In this document: positions 9,753 to 21,663 of the stretch, piece after piece | How the letters are laid out: each line of letters starts with the position of its first letter | Position numbering within the stretch: the stretch's first letter is position 1 | NCBI GenBank assembly: GCA_963281155.1 | Contig: CAUJLY010000001.1 | Span: 1,612,001 to 1,676,000, forward strand | Reading direction: 5' to 3' | DNA length: 64,000 nt | Source of the DNA: Rhabditophanes sp. KR3021 | Lineage: Eukaryota; Nematoda; Chromadorea; Rhabditida; Alloionematidae | Notes under the pieces: model-generated | What the model saw: only the letters and a program-made list of their open reading frames with translations | Told to the model about the DNA's origin: nothing | Database searches by the model: none | Position numbers and translations under genes: made by a program

Positions 9753-11202
9753 TTTTGGATAATACTCTGAATAAAAATCTTGTTAAAATGAAATAAATTC
9801 CTTGTTTATTAATAAACACAATTTTTATTTATGCACCTTTATGCTTTAGTTCTCAATTTGTACACATCAAAAATAAAAATAGAATCTATAGTTCCGGTAA
9901 GATGACTTTTGAATAATAGAATCTTCAAACTCGGTGCAGATGTGTCTTCCTAGAATAGAAATTTCGAGTTTATTGTTTGGTGTCTTGATAGAAATATGTA
10001 TTTTTTCAATTTGTAATAAATCATAAATTGGCACATTAATCTTGTTTTTAGGAAATACGTAACAAATTATTAAGATGAAATGAGGATATTTAGAAGTATG
10101 GTTTAGAGTAAGTGAATGTATTGAAGATAAGTTCATGGAATAAGCTTTAAAAATTAATGAATTACGCATTGTCCTTTACAAATTAGTGAAGATCATAAAG
10201 TTTAATTTTTTACTAATTGAAATTATACACTTTTAGCTTTAATGACTATGCATAATGTATTCATTGTTTAGAACTAAACTTTGTGACAAAAGGTTATATA
10301 ATAAAATGGAAGGTAGCAATAGTATTTTAAAAGGTTTCTAATTATTTATAAGAGAAGAGCAACAATGAAGGAATTATATTAACACTTATTCAGTAATCTA
10401 TTTAATTTAATGTAATTAGTCACAATGTTAACATATAAAAGTGACTCATTAAGTCATCTTTAGTCACAACAATTAAATTTGGTTAATTGTGCCGATTCTT
10501 TTAGATGTATTAGTAGCAGTTTTATTTGTTTGTTAACATTGAGTAACTTCATGAACTTTAATAGATTTATGACAACAACAAAAGAAATCATCCATAAATT
10601 GGTTCCGCAAATCTTTAATAAAAATAATTGGAAAACGCTCCAACTCCACCTGCTGTTGCAGAGGAAAAATCAAATGATGTCCAGCCGATGTAAATATTTA
10701 TTCGAGCTAAATAACAATATTAGGTTTATCTATTTTAAACTTACTATTTTCAAGATAAATAGAATTAGCAATTATAATACTTTGACAAGCTAAAGGATAA
10801 AAAAGCCTGAATACTCGAATTCAAAAATAAAACTTATTCATTTATATTGCGTTGACTTAGGCATTTTGTTATATTTAATTTTCAGCCGAGTCAAAATAAT
10901 TAGCCACCAAAAGTAGCTCAAAATAAACATTCTGGGTCATGACTGCCATATTCAGGAATAGCTTCATTAATTAAAATTGAATTTTCCATCTTTTAGTAAA
11001 ATAATTTGATATTTATCCGTTACTTATATATAAATGCCATACAAGGCAAAAAAATATAATTGTTTAAAGATACAAGGACTACAGATAACAACCAAGATCT
11101 TTATTTACAGATAAGAAACCTATATACATAAATACATATAATGATTAATTCACTAATTTACGGTTCTAAGGATTTACGGGCTTTAAGAATTATATACAGC
11201 TA
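9753..11202. other. Long gene-poor stretch with weak fragments
   Basis: No gene is convincing here. A 100-codon minus-strand frame at 9867-10169 (containing KYPHFILIICYVFP) might be a relic of an LRR/F-box-type orphan but has no clear partner. A 23-codon minus-strand frame near 10,920-10,992 (MENSILINEAIPEYGSHDPE) starts well but stops early. The remainder is AT-rich and featureless. Confidence 0.35.
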
Positions 11203-12648
11203 TTAGATCAAAGGACAAATAACACTATCAGTTGAAGACCATTTATTTGGACCAAATTGACCTAATATTTTTGCTTTCAAAAAATTATCACTTAGCAATG
11301 TTGCAGCTTCTGTCGACTTTGCTATTAACTTTGTTATTTCTACTAACCTCCATGAATAATTATCTGTTTTTTTTTCATAAATATAATAATGTTGTAATTC
11401 TGTAGATGCTACTTTTAATATTTTTTCCATCATGGAGAAAGTATTTTCAGATAAGTCATCTCTTTTCTTATGCGACCATAAAATCTGTATTATCAAAAAG
11501 CTTAGCTCGATTCGATCTAACTTTAACTTTTTGATTGGTTTGTATAATTCTGTTATAAAAGTTTCAAAGCCGGACCTCATAATTTTACGTCTTTCAAATG
11601 GATCATCGGTGAAAAGTTCATCTGGATATCTATTGTCGGGACCAATTTCAAGAACTTGATCATTTTTAACCACAAAAATGCAATTTTCATCGTCATATCC
11701 AAATGTTTGCAATGCTAATTCGATGTTCTAAAATACTTATTAAATATGTACCGATATTCACATACGGAAAAGGAACCGAATCTTGGCCAAAATATTCTAT
11801 AAAGTAAAGTTCTTTCACTATAACATAGTCCACTAAACTCAGGTAATGACATTAACATTTCGGCTTCCATTCGAAATACTTGGAGTCTAAATGCAATAAA
11901 ATCTGGGTAAGGAATAGGTTTATTTATTGCAATTTCTTCTTTCGATTTCATTCCCCATTTAGAAAAATACTGTTGCAGGCAAATTGCCATTCTTTGTAGA
12001 CATGTTGGATTATAAATTATGTCGAAGACGTTATTTTTTATAAAGGGACCAGATAATATTGCCGTAACATCCTCTAATATACTTTTATGTTCTATACTTA
12101 GTTGAGATTCTTTGTATGAAAATTGAGCATTCGATAAACTCATATTGCTTGAGGATTCTGACGTAGATGGCATGACATAATTATTATTTTCTGAATTTAA
12201 CGTTTGATGTAAGTTATTACTGCATGCGTTTAAAGCCAGAGATATTGAGCAAATTAACTCTTCTTTGACTAAATTTTCTTTGAATCTTTTTTCACTTTCT
12301 TCATTTTTAACTTTTAAAGTCATACCTACTTTGATGCACTTTTTTAAGCGACAAAATCGACACATCTTTGATCCTTAAAAAAGTTAAAGCAGTATTTATA
12401 AATACCTACCTGATTTAATTTGACATTGGTAATCACCACTTATACACCTAAATTGAAGGCCTAAAGTAATTGATCTTTTGAAGAATGAAGCACATCCCCT
12501 ACATGAATTCACTACAATAAATATAAAATGCTCAATAAATACAAAATAACCAACCTTGAAAAAGAACCCCAATACTATTTCCCTTAAACCCACAACATAA
12601 ACATTCTTCTTCATTTTGCTTAGTTCGAATATTTTTATGTTTAACCAT
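11203..12648 (-). CDS. Nuclear hormone receptor (divergent nematode NHR)
   Basis: Four exons, complement(11203..11727, 11766..12373, 12410..12511, 12555..12648), give 442 residues; all junctions are GT...AG with 36-43 bp introns and keep frame. The DNA-binding domain reads ECLCCGFKGNS, then VNSCRGCASFFKRS (P-box), RCISGDYQC and KMCRFCRLKKCIKVGM, giving all eight zinc-binding Cys. The ligand-binding domain runs over about residues 200-442 (WPRFGSFS joined to NIELALQTFGYDDE). It is a ligand-regulated transcription factor of the expanded HNF4-derived nematode set. A related gene lies at 43,472-44,758 with the same TFGYD motif. Which ligand or genes it serves is unknown. Confidence 0.9.
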
Positions 12649-13348
12649 GCCAAACGAATAATTAAAAACAAGCTTAAACAGAATAAAATAAACGCGTACC
12701 AATATTACAAGTGCGCAAAAGTGATAATGTAAATAACTAGGTTGATAACTAAATATCACAGAAAATCAATGAAAAGAGTGTGTATAAATTGTATGCAAAT
12801 AGATTATTTAGTTGGAAGTAAAGTGAAGAGAACTTGAAATGTGTGTAATATGTGTTGTAATAATGCATTACAATGTACTTTATAAAGATCACATAGCTTC
12901 TTTGTGATATCATATTATGGGTAAGTCATAAGATAAACAAATCTATTTAGTTGTCCACATGAATTTTAAGCATAAATACGCATTATTAGGTAGGAATGTC
13001 TTATACAAAACATTTTGTCTTAATAAGCTTACTATTAGATATGCCTATGGTTTATTCTAAAGAACTATACTTTTTTATTTATTAGAGTCAGATGAGTTGC
13101 TCGGGTGTGAATGATGTTGGTTGGAGTTCAGATTCCCAATTCCTAGTATCCTGTTCAGACGATAAATTAGTAATAAAACATACTTTGTTAGCGCGAAAAT
13201 ATGTGCCACGAATATAACAGCCTTTTAGTTTATAAATGCTTGACTTTATCTATTTCCATAATTTATTCGTAATCAAGTAAGTTGTTGTTTTTATTATATT
13301 AGTTAAACTTATTTAACACTTTTTATTCTTACTAAATCTACCATAAAT
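12649..13348. other. Intergenic stretch, nothing recognised
   Basis: Divergent spacer between the nuclear receptor (minus) and the gene at 13,349 (plus). It should hold both promoters; I see no repeat or RNA gene. Confidence 0.45.
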
Positions 13349-14477
13349 ATGTCAAACATGAATGAATTAAACAAAAAATCTATGTTTATCGCACTTGCTC
13401 AACCTCATATTTTAAAAGAAATTACAAAAAGCTATTCATCTGTAATAGCTTTGGCCAAAATAAACGTTAGAATGCACCATACTATTTTTAATAATAATAT
13501 AAACACGCGCACTTTTGAGCATGTTTGTCAATACCAAAGAACATTTGAATGCTCTAATAAAATTTATATAGGACTAGAATCAACTCATCCCTTTTATGGC
13601 CAAATTTTTCAAATAGAATTTGCTAATGAATTAGAGAACATATTATTGGATGCTCCTATCAACTGGGTTAATAATCTTTTTAATTTTGGAATTAGGATTT
13701 TTTGCCACTCAGATTTAAAAATGCATGAAGTTGGATTAAAAGTTTCAAAATTTTGAATATATTCCTCAAAAAAGCTATCAACTTACAAAAATTAAAACTT
13801 TTTTAAGATTTATTGAAGGGTGTTATAATAAACTAAGAAACATAAACGGCGGCGAATTAATATCATGTATTTGTTACAATTTAACATCACACTCAATTAC
13901 TAATTTGAGCGTTACTTATCTAGGAGTTACAACAACTACATATTTGTTTTCTAACCCAATTGATGAACAGAAAATAAGAGAAAAGCTACCCAAAATAAAT
14001 CAAATCAACTTAGAAATGTCTTTTGATACAGATTTTCTTGATGCTACTGCCGACTATAAGAAATGCTATAAAGCTATAAAAAAATCGCATTCCATCTTAT
14101 TTAATCTTGATATATCAAGAACAAATAGATCTGATGATTCTATAATGCACGCTAAACTAGAATATCCTGTGTTAATAAAATTTATAAAACTTGCTGTTAA
14201 GAAAAGTAATTGTGGAAAAGCAAAACTCACCAATGTACATTATGATACATTTAAAATATTATCAATGGATTCATTCATTTTTTCACAAATTAATCGTGCA
14301 GTTAAAAATTGTAACTTTGCATATAAGGATAAGTTACATATTTTTGTAGAATCTTATTATGCTGGTGTTAGTTATTTTCTTGGAGATATGTGTTTAGCAC
14401 TATTTAAGTGGATAGAAACTAAAGCCTCCATTACTTTTCCAACACATAACTTTAATATTTGTTTCAACTTGAAATGA
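13349..14477 (+). pseudogene. Unknown intracellular protein, one-base frameshift
   Basis: Frame 13349..13756 (135 residues, MSNMNELNKKSMFIALAQPH...) ends just after the T run at 13751-13754. If that run had one T fewer, the reading would pass straight into the second frame (FEYIPQKSYQLTKIKTFLRFIEG... to ICFNLK, stop 14475-14477), giving about 375 residues without introns. There is no signal peptide or membrane segment. The alternating hydrophobic pattern and length recall F-box-associated or LRR-like nematode orphans, but no motif settles it. Either a recent loss or an assembly indel. Confidence 0.55.
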
Positions 14478-15250
14478 GGTCGAATAAATCATAAAAAATC
14501 ACTGAATAAGGCCATTTGGGAAAATATAAATGTAATGTATTCTTCAATAATGTAGGTTAAATCAATGAATCCACCAACAATAAAATTGAATTGAAAAGTC
14601 TGAATTTTTCGTTGGTAACTTTTTAATTAGAAAAATTAAAAGTGATATGTATGATATAACATCAAATAAAGTGGTTAGAAAATGGTATAAAGAAATAATT
14701 ATTGGAGGATTTGATTTTTTGTACAGTTGCCAAAGACTTTTTAATTGATGTGAAGTTGATAAAGGTAGCCAATCTCGATTTCATATTCCTTGAAAGTATA
14801 ATAGATAATATTTGATGTGCATAAGATCATGTTGCTCAAAAATATTTACAGATTGAACAGTTTTGGAAATTTATTTCAAACCAAACAAAATAGGATAATC
14901 TAATTGTTTTGATGATATAATGAAAAAAATAAACATTTTACTTCCAGTTGTAAAAGTATTTCAATACCTATTTTTGTTATTTAGAAACTTTGTGAACAAT
15001 AATCATATAATATCTGAACTAACTATAACCTTTTAATTAAATGACAATGCAGGGATTAATTATAAAATATGAACTATTAAGAACCAATATTGTTATTACA
15101 AAACAAATTACGTAATGTCAACATATTTATTTAGAAGCTTTGTATTTACATCTTGAAATTAAGCATAATTTATTACAACTTTCTACTATTTTGATTTGAT
15201 ACTATTAAATTCATTGCAAATTATACACTTAATTGCTACAATTCTTAATT
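14478..15250. other. Intergenic stretch, nothing firm
   Basis: AT-rich spacer. A 40-codon open stretch near 14,610-14,740 (RKIKSDMYDITSNKVVRKWY) could be a coding relic but I cannot support it. Confidence 0.4.
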
Positions 15251-16263
15251 ATGTCCTCGAATGATTCAATTGAAGAAGAACAAGAGTTTGATTATATTAA
15301 CCATTATCAAAATAACTATATGATAGTCATTCTTTTCTCAACAACGTCAATCATTTTATCTATTTCACTTATTCTTGTGGCATATATTACTTTCAAAAAT
15401 TCATTATTACATTCTAATTTTAAATATATTCTTGAAAGTATTATTATTATTTTTCTTATTAACAATATAGCTTACATTTATCAATTAATTCATGCCTTAC
15501 TTATAAATCAACCAAAATTATATTTCTCAAATATCAATATTGTTGTAATTGTATGCGATGTTGTATTTAATCATAAATTATATACACTTGCAATTGAAAA
15601 ATGTGCAGCATTTCTCTTTATAAAAACATATCACATAATGCCATTTTCAAAATATTTTCTTTTAGGAGATTTTTTTGGATTTCTTAGTACGTTATTTATA
15701 GTACTAAATACTTTTTGTGGTAAGTTTAAAACAAATGTAATACATATTTTGATTTTGCAGATTGGGTTAATGGATCTGTGATAGTTGTTTTTGTTTTTGT
15801 TGTAACAATCATTTTTACAGTACTTTATTCAGTTTTTTATCGCAAACACTTGAAACATTATAAACGAGAAATTATTTTAAAAACATCTCTCAATTACAGG
15901 TAATTTCGAATTTCGAATTTTTTATTTATATGTGCATTTAGATATGAACTCAAACAAAACCTAAGAAATGCTAAAACATTAATAGCATACTTTTACGTTT
16001 CTGTCTTTATTCAAATGCTTCCTGTTGCAGCATTTTATCTTAGTTCAATATTTGATAACTTGTATGGAGATCTTTCAATCATTTTAGACTTCAGAATTAT
16101 TGCTAATACAACTATATTTATTTCAGTCAACTTAATAATTAATTTTGAATATATTAAGAATTTTATTATGAAACCAAAAGTAATCATTCCACTTAAAAAA
16201 GAGATTGTTGTGGCAAATGAGACGGAATTTTATTTTGAAGCTTTAGCTCAGCAATGGAAATGA
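15251..16263 (+). CDS. Seven-transmembrane chemoreceptor, Sra/Sre-like
   Basis: Three exons, 15251..15719, 15761..15899 and 15942..16263, give 309 residues; the introns (41 and 42 bp) end in TTGCAG and TTTAG and keep frame. Seven hydrophobic segments are present, beginning near residue 25. After helix 5 the sequence YELKQNLRNAKTLIAYF resembles the R-Y-x-x-x-x-N segment that precedes helix 6 in Sra, Srab and Sre receptors. The first ATG in frame is at 15,251 (MSSNDSIEEEQEF), giving an acidic extracellular N-terminus without signal peptide. A role in chemosensation is inferred from the family. Confidence 0.75.
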
Positions 16264-17140
16264 ATGAAAGTTAGTTGTAATTACAAACTTTAATACGAAT
16301 ATTCAATAAGTCTGCTTCATTTTATAATATTAATAATGTATGATTTATATCATTTCAAATCAGCTGCAGGTTGCAATGCATAATAATAAAATATCACATA
16401 ATAACTAAAATTTATCCCATTTAAGCTTTATTTCGTAATTTTATTTATTTTGCTAGCATCTTTTATTACCAGGGACAGGATTGGAAAATTATTTTTAGTA
16501 GCGAGGCTCCCACTTTCCAATATTTGTTTTCCATTCCCCACTTCCAAAAATGCCAGCCATGGAGATAACTAATTTATTATTACACGAATAATATAAAGAT
16601 ATTCCAGCATATAGACAACAGATAGAGATAATAGGAAGAAGCTTCGATCCTGGTTTTATTACTTAAATGCGCTCATTAACCAATCGGGTAATATTCCTCG
16701 TGTAATAGTATTAGAATTAATCAAACGTTGAGTAATATTCCTCGTCCGATAGTATTTAAAAAATATAAAAATAAATATGTATATGACCAAATGTTTTCAG
16801 CAATTTCATTGGCATGTGAAAAAACCGAACTTGACCTTAGGGAGGAATTACAAAAGATTTGTTTATTACGTATAATTTTTATATCGAATATCATCCCCTT
16901 TTAACTGCTAAGTAATTATAGCAAGATTATACATACAATTTGAATTACTTTCTGATTCATCTTTGACAGAACCAATAAAAATAAGAGTTTATATTACCTA
17001 ATCTATCGAGCAATTATGTTGATATCATAATATTCATTTTACGGGATCACAAGATAAAAGAATGATTTAGCACGTTTTTGAGTAACATATAAAGAAAATT
17101 AATTTGTATATAATATCATACATTTATTAAACTTCTTACA
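16264..17140. other. Intergenic stretch with a short repeat and a micro-ORF
   Basis: A 25-26 bp motif (GTAATATTCCTCG followed by an ATAGTATT end) occurs twice, at about 16687-16712 and 16731-16756. On the minus strand at about 16,498-16,563 a 21-codon frame (MAGIFGSGEWKTNIGKWEPR) stands out by its composition but has no second exon I can find. Nothing else is seen. Confidence 0.4.
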
Positions 17141-17671
17141 ATGAAATTCATTGGAATATTTGTCTTTGCCTTTGTAGCTGGATCTGCTTATGGATGCAAA
17201 GATATAGCACCAAACTGTGCTACTTTGGCAGCTTTGTGTAATCTATATCCACCAACGCCATATGTTCAAGAAAATTGCGCTCAAACTTGCGGATGTGCAT
17301 CAACTGAAGCACCGTGTGTTGACAATATTCTTAATTGCATGCAAATGTTTGATACAGTTTGTAAATTCCCTGAATATATTGACTTTGCTTTGGAAAATTG
17401 CAGACTTACTTGTAATTATTGTGGAATAGCATTACCCGATCTTGAACCTACACAGCCTTCTGATGATTGTGTTGATGTTCAAGATGGTACTTGTGAACAG
17501 TTATATAAAATGTGCAATGTTCCAAGTAAGTTTCTTATTTAAAATTAGTTTATATATGTTATTGTAGGTTACAAACCACTTATGGAACAAGAGTGCCCAA
17601 AGGTGATATTTCATTTTAACTATGTTTTAATATGATTTTATGTGTTTTAGACTTGCGGATTTTGTGAATAA
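17141..17671 (+). CDS. Secreted protein with three ShK domains
   Basis: Three exons, 17141..17525, 17568..17602 and 17651..17671, give 146 residues. Residues 1-18 are a signal peptide. Three ShK-type six-Cys modules follow: the first ends ENCAQTCGC, the second ENCRLTCNYC, and the third (completed only by splicing both tiny exons) ends ECPKTCGFC. Such domains form compact disulfide folds in secreted nematode proteins; some family members bind ion channels but no such activity can be claimed here. The second domain is followed by a Pro-rich linker. The stop codon overlaps an AATAAA signal. Confidence 0.9.
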
Positions 17672-17810
17672 AAATGGAAAGTTCATTCCCAAATGATGAT
17701 TCATTGAAAGCAATTTTGATTGAAAATACCATAGATATTCATTTAAACAAAATAAATTTACCTAATACAAAATCCACTCAACATTGTTTTTATATATTTA
17801 TTTAAATAGA

Positions 17811-18502
17811 TTAAGCTTCCGTACAATTATTCAATTCAAACACACATATCTCCGATTTTAAATGCTTTAGATAACTATTATTGAACTCACAATCGAAAGT
17901 GCCGCCCTTGGCACCACAACTTGCTTCTGCAGCTAATTGCGAGCATTTAAAATTCGTTTTAAAAGTAGCGCAATCTTCTTGGTTTCCCAAATTAATTTGA
18001 AAATTATCTTGACACGCTTTTAATTCACCTGCTGAATAGGTATAAAAAAGAGAAAGACATTCTTTGTCGCTGTCGGAGTAGTCATTTATCACTGAGCAAA
18101 GATAATTTTGAGTATGATAGTAAATGAAATAGTCGATGCTTGTTGCTGCAGTTAAGTTAAATATATTTCCCAAATTCTCAATCGTAACACATGACTCTGA
18201 CTCACCAAGACAATTTTTTAAGTTCATCGTATTATTACACATTTGACTATGAGCATCCGCAGAATGGGAACTTTCAAAATATCCAATCTTCCTTCCAAAT
18301 TTAGCTGTATTAGGCAATTGTCCATACCCATTAACCTCCAAATTAAACATAACCAAATACTTATCATAACAATTTCTCACAACCTAAAACAATCACATAA
18401 GCAAGTCAACAATTACAAAATTACATTAAACATGTCATTTTCACAACCATCGCAAATTCCAACCACAGCTATCACCAACAATAAAACACCTTTCTTGAAC
18501 AT
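17811..18502 (-). CDS. Secreted T20D4.11-like (DUF19-type) protein
   Basis: Two exons, complement(17811..18383, 18425..18502), give 216 residues. The first exon supplies the signal peptide (MFKKGVLLLVIAVVGICDG); the 41 bp intron is GTAATT...TTTTAG, phase 0. The mature part has about a dozen Cys with CYDKYL near the start, LKNCLGESESC in the middle and SEICVFELNNC at the end, plus N-glycosylation sites, the usual look of the nematode T20D4.11-like domain. Function in the family is unknown. A dead relative lies at 24,000-24,709. Confidence 0.78.
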
Positions 18503-18829
18503 TGTCAAAGAACAAACTAAGTTGGTTTACAAAAAGTATATATATTTCTAAAATGACGTTTCCTCCCATTGAAGTTGTGTAAATACGACTAAACTACACT
18601 AGTTTACCCTTAAGTTGATGTTAAGACAATTCATTGTCTTTTACCTTTGAAACATCAAATTGACGTCATTAACTTGTTATTGCTTTTTAAGCTTCTTGTT
18701 TAACATTTAAAGGTATCGTTGTGTTGTTTTAGAAATTTTAATATTAGTTTGTGTTAGTGTATGATAATTTTGGGTGGAAATATTAAGTTAAGAACCGTTG
18801 TTTGGGTTAGATAGAGCAAGTTTTCTGCA
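18503..18829. other. Intergenic stretch, nothing recognised
   Basis: Spacer between the T20D4.11-like gene (minus) and the dehydratase relic (plus). No feature is seen. Confidence 0.45.
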
Positions 18830-19944
18830 ATGTCGGGCTACTTTGACTTTTTGGATTCTAATTGCTTGCCTAATGCTCCACTCACTTTGCAGTGTCAAGA
18901 TGTTCAAAGGCTATGTCAAATATCAGAAGCGGGATCAAAAAGACAGCTCTTTCAAAGTCTATCAAATTCTCAAAACAGATATTTACCTCAAAATGGAGTC
19001 CACTCAATTAACCGGCTCATTCAAAGAACGTGGAGCCAGAAACCATGCATTATCCCTAAGTTACCACGCCAAACAACTAGGCATCCAAGTTAACGTAACA
19101 ATCAAAGGAGACAACGCCAACCAATATAGATTAAATGCTGTCACTGAAGCCACCAGAAACAATGCGACATACATGAATGGATATGATCATTTGGATATTC
19201 TCGCGGGTGCAGGGACGATTGGAATTGAAATTTTGGAAGAAATGCCAGATGCTGATTTTATTAGTGTTCCAATTGGTGGAAGAGGATTGATTGCTGGTAT
19301 TTCAACTGCTTTGAAGCTATTACGCCAAGTACTAAAATTATTGGGATTTAATCTGAGAATTGTCCTGGATTTATTAATAGTTTGAATATGGGATAACCGT
19401 GTTATACTCCTAATATTGTTTCGTGGCTGATGGATTCGCGATTGGAGTCAATTCTTTTCAAAGTGCAAAGGGTAAGACTGATCATGTTTTCACAGTTTCG
19501 GAAAATCATATTGCTTTGGCTATTTTAAGAGCGGTTGAGTGTTGTAGAGGGAGCTGCAGCTACATCTATTGCTGCTTTGTTTATTCCACAGATTCGTGAG
19601 TTGATTAATGGGAAAAAGTGGTTTGTATGATTACTGGTGGAAATATTGATACTACTTCCCTTAAGCGGTGTTTGGATAAGGGCTTAATCATTGACAATGG
19701 ATTAATTCACTTCAGTTGTATTATTCAAGATGCCCTAATGGAACAGCTGACCTTCTAAAGGTATAGGAGATATTGGAGCAAATATCAGGACATTTACCAC
19801 GAACGTGGATTCCTCAACAGTGATGTCTTCAATGTATGTGTCAAATGTATTTGTGAAACGACTAACAAACAACAAGTCGGAGGATCAGAAGTACAATTAA
19901 AAAAACATTTTCAAGATGTATTTTTTTATAAAGATAAAGAATAA
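18830..19944 (+). pseudogene. Serine/threonine dehydratase pseudogene
   Basis: Pieces of a fold-type II PLP enzyme occur in order on the plus strand: MSGYFDFLDSNCLPNAPLTL, then IYLKMESTQLTGSFKERGAR (PLP lysine motif), YMNGYDHLDILAGAGTIGIE, GGRGLIAGIS, VADGFAIGV, VSENHIALAILRAVE, VVEGAAATSIAAL, ITGGNIDTT and a C-terminal ACT-like ERGFLNSDVFNVCVKC. They lie in different frames with several stops. The segment with the Ala-Gly-Asn-His loop is missing after HAKQLG, and the usual GQGTIG and GGGGL motifs are altered. The family converts serine or threonine to pyruvate or 2-oxobutyrate; this copy cannot do so. The loss of introns is compatible with, but does not prove, a retrocopy. Confidence 0.88.
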
Positions 19945-19984
19945 GTGTGTGTATTTAATTAAGTATTTATAATTTAATAAACTT

Positions 19985-21516
19985 CTATATTACTAGCCAA
20001 CTATGAATTGATACAATGAAGTTTTTCGTAATTTCATGAGACATAATATTTCTGCAGGTAAAAGGAACTAGGCCGGTTTTTCCTTTCAAATATTCTTCGT
20101 ATCTGCAGAGATTATATTGTTGGACTGCTTTTTTTATTTGAGGAAGTTGTTTTTCGTCTATTAAGAATAACTTTGTTAGATGTTGACTGAGGTTTGAGTT
20201 TAATTGTTTGATTTTGGATGAGTAATAATTAGACTTCCTTTCGAGATACTTTTTAAAATGTCTTTTGTTGTTTATTATTCTAAAATGATGGATTGTGCCT
20301 TCACTAAGAGACAGATTGTAATGGCTATATGTCTCATTCAACAAATAGTCTGTTTCTAAGGGAAAATGGATGTAAAAATTGAACATATATTCAGGTCTGT
20401 AAATTAATTTTGTATAAACAGGACGAGGATGTGGATAAGTTAATTTTATGCTTTTATAATTATTGAATTTCTGCTTCTTCAATTCCTCTAAAGTTGTAGT
20501 TTCTTTATACAACCTTGCTCTCGAACTTCTAAAGCTGTAAGAAGCTATTTTATTGTCTTTTTTAGAACTCATCATAAGATAATCTGTTAAACTAGAATAT
20601 TTACTCGTATTCATAGCCACAACTTCATCTAAATCTAATTGGGCTGCAAATTGCACTACATAACGTCCTCTATACATGCAATCAAAAATTGCTAAAGAAG
20701 GTTCCAGGCGATGAATATAGTCATTCGGATTTGCATTGGTTTCTGGAAGAAGTGACCAATCTACGATTTCAAATGTTACATTCTTGGCATTAATTTTATA
20801 ATAATCTATTACTTTCAATATATTAAATGTCGAAGACTGATGATAGAAGTAAAAATAAGTTGCCCCATGCATCAACAAACTTTCAATATAACGAATTAAT
20901 TCCAAATAATCATAATAATGGAATAATGGCAAGACGCAAACTCCTAGAACATGGGGATACTTTTTAAAATTAACTGGTCTCCTACGATCAATCACCGGAA
21001 CGTAAATTCTTGTATTATTACTTTCATTCGAAAGCATGATAAAGTTTGATTTATCTAAAGATATATTTCTATAGCTCACAATAATTCCAACATATCCAAC
21101 CATATATAATTCGGGAACCCATGCATTAGGACATGTTTTCGAGTTACACTTAAGTTTGACAATTCCACCGTACTTTCCGTTAAGATACCAGTGTAATTTC
21201 TTTCTGAAACGATTTAAAATAAAAAATGAATAATCTCAGGGTACCTATTGAAAGCGCTTTTTAAAACAGTCAGCCTGATGACGTCATTACTAACACGAAA
21301 AGCTGATCTTACATAAAAAGTTTCATTTATATTTGTGACTTGTTTGTGATTAAGGACTGAATTCTTTGTGCTGTTATTGATGATACTTGGTGTTGTTTCT
21401 TTTGAGACTAAAATGTGTCAAAATTAGGTTAGAAAGAAGACTAATTCATTACATGTAGAATGTTTCACTAAATAAAAGAATAGAAATATAGTTTTAATAA
21501 ATTTAAAAACAACCAT
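19985..21516 (-). CDS. GT92 (DUF23) glycosyltransferase, type II membrane protein
   Basis: Three exons, complement(19985..21203, 21245..21407, 21454..21516), give 481 residues; introns are 41 and 46 bp and all junctions keep frame. The first exon codes for a short hydrophobic anchor (VVFKFIKTIFLFFYLV), fitting a Golgi type II protein. The catalytic part has YPHVLGVCVLPLFHYYDYLE, the DxD-type AAQLDLDEVVA motif, YIHFP and TIHHFR, as in GALA/BAH-like GT92 enzymes. The family adds galactose to N-glycan fucose or related acceptors; the donor and acceptor here are inferred only. The adjacent same-strand gene ends 148 bp upstream, so co-transcription is possible. Confidence 0.88.
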
Positions 21517-21663
21517 TTGATGAAAATAAAATTAACTAAATATATACTTAGAGTGTGATTATTTATCAAATTGGCGAAGAAGGAATTCAAATCAGTCAAA
21601 ACAAAATTATTCGAATCATTCATAATAAGATGTTTTAATTCTGTAATAACAAAATGTTTTAAA

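Noticed and set aside
10479..10793. Plus-strand frame of 104 codons
   Set aside because: Non-ATG start, no conserved pattern, no splice partner.
11728..11765. Reading the nuclear receptor as two genes split at 11,712
   Set aside because: A 38 bp GTATGT...TTTTAG intron joins WPRFGSFS to NIELALQTFGYD in frame, matching the paralogue at 43 kb.
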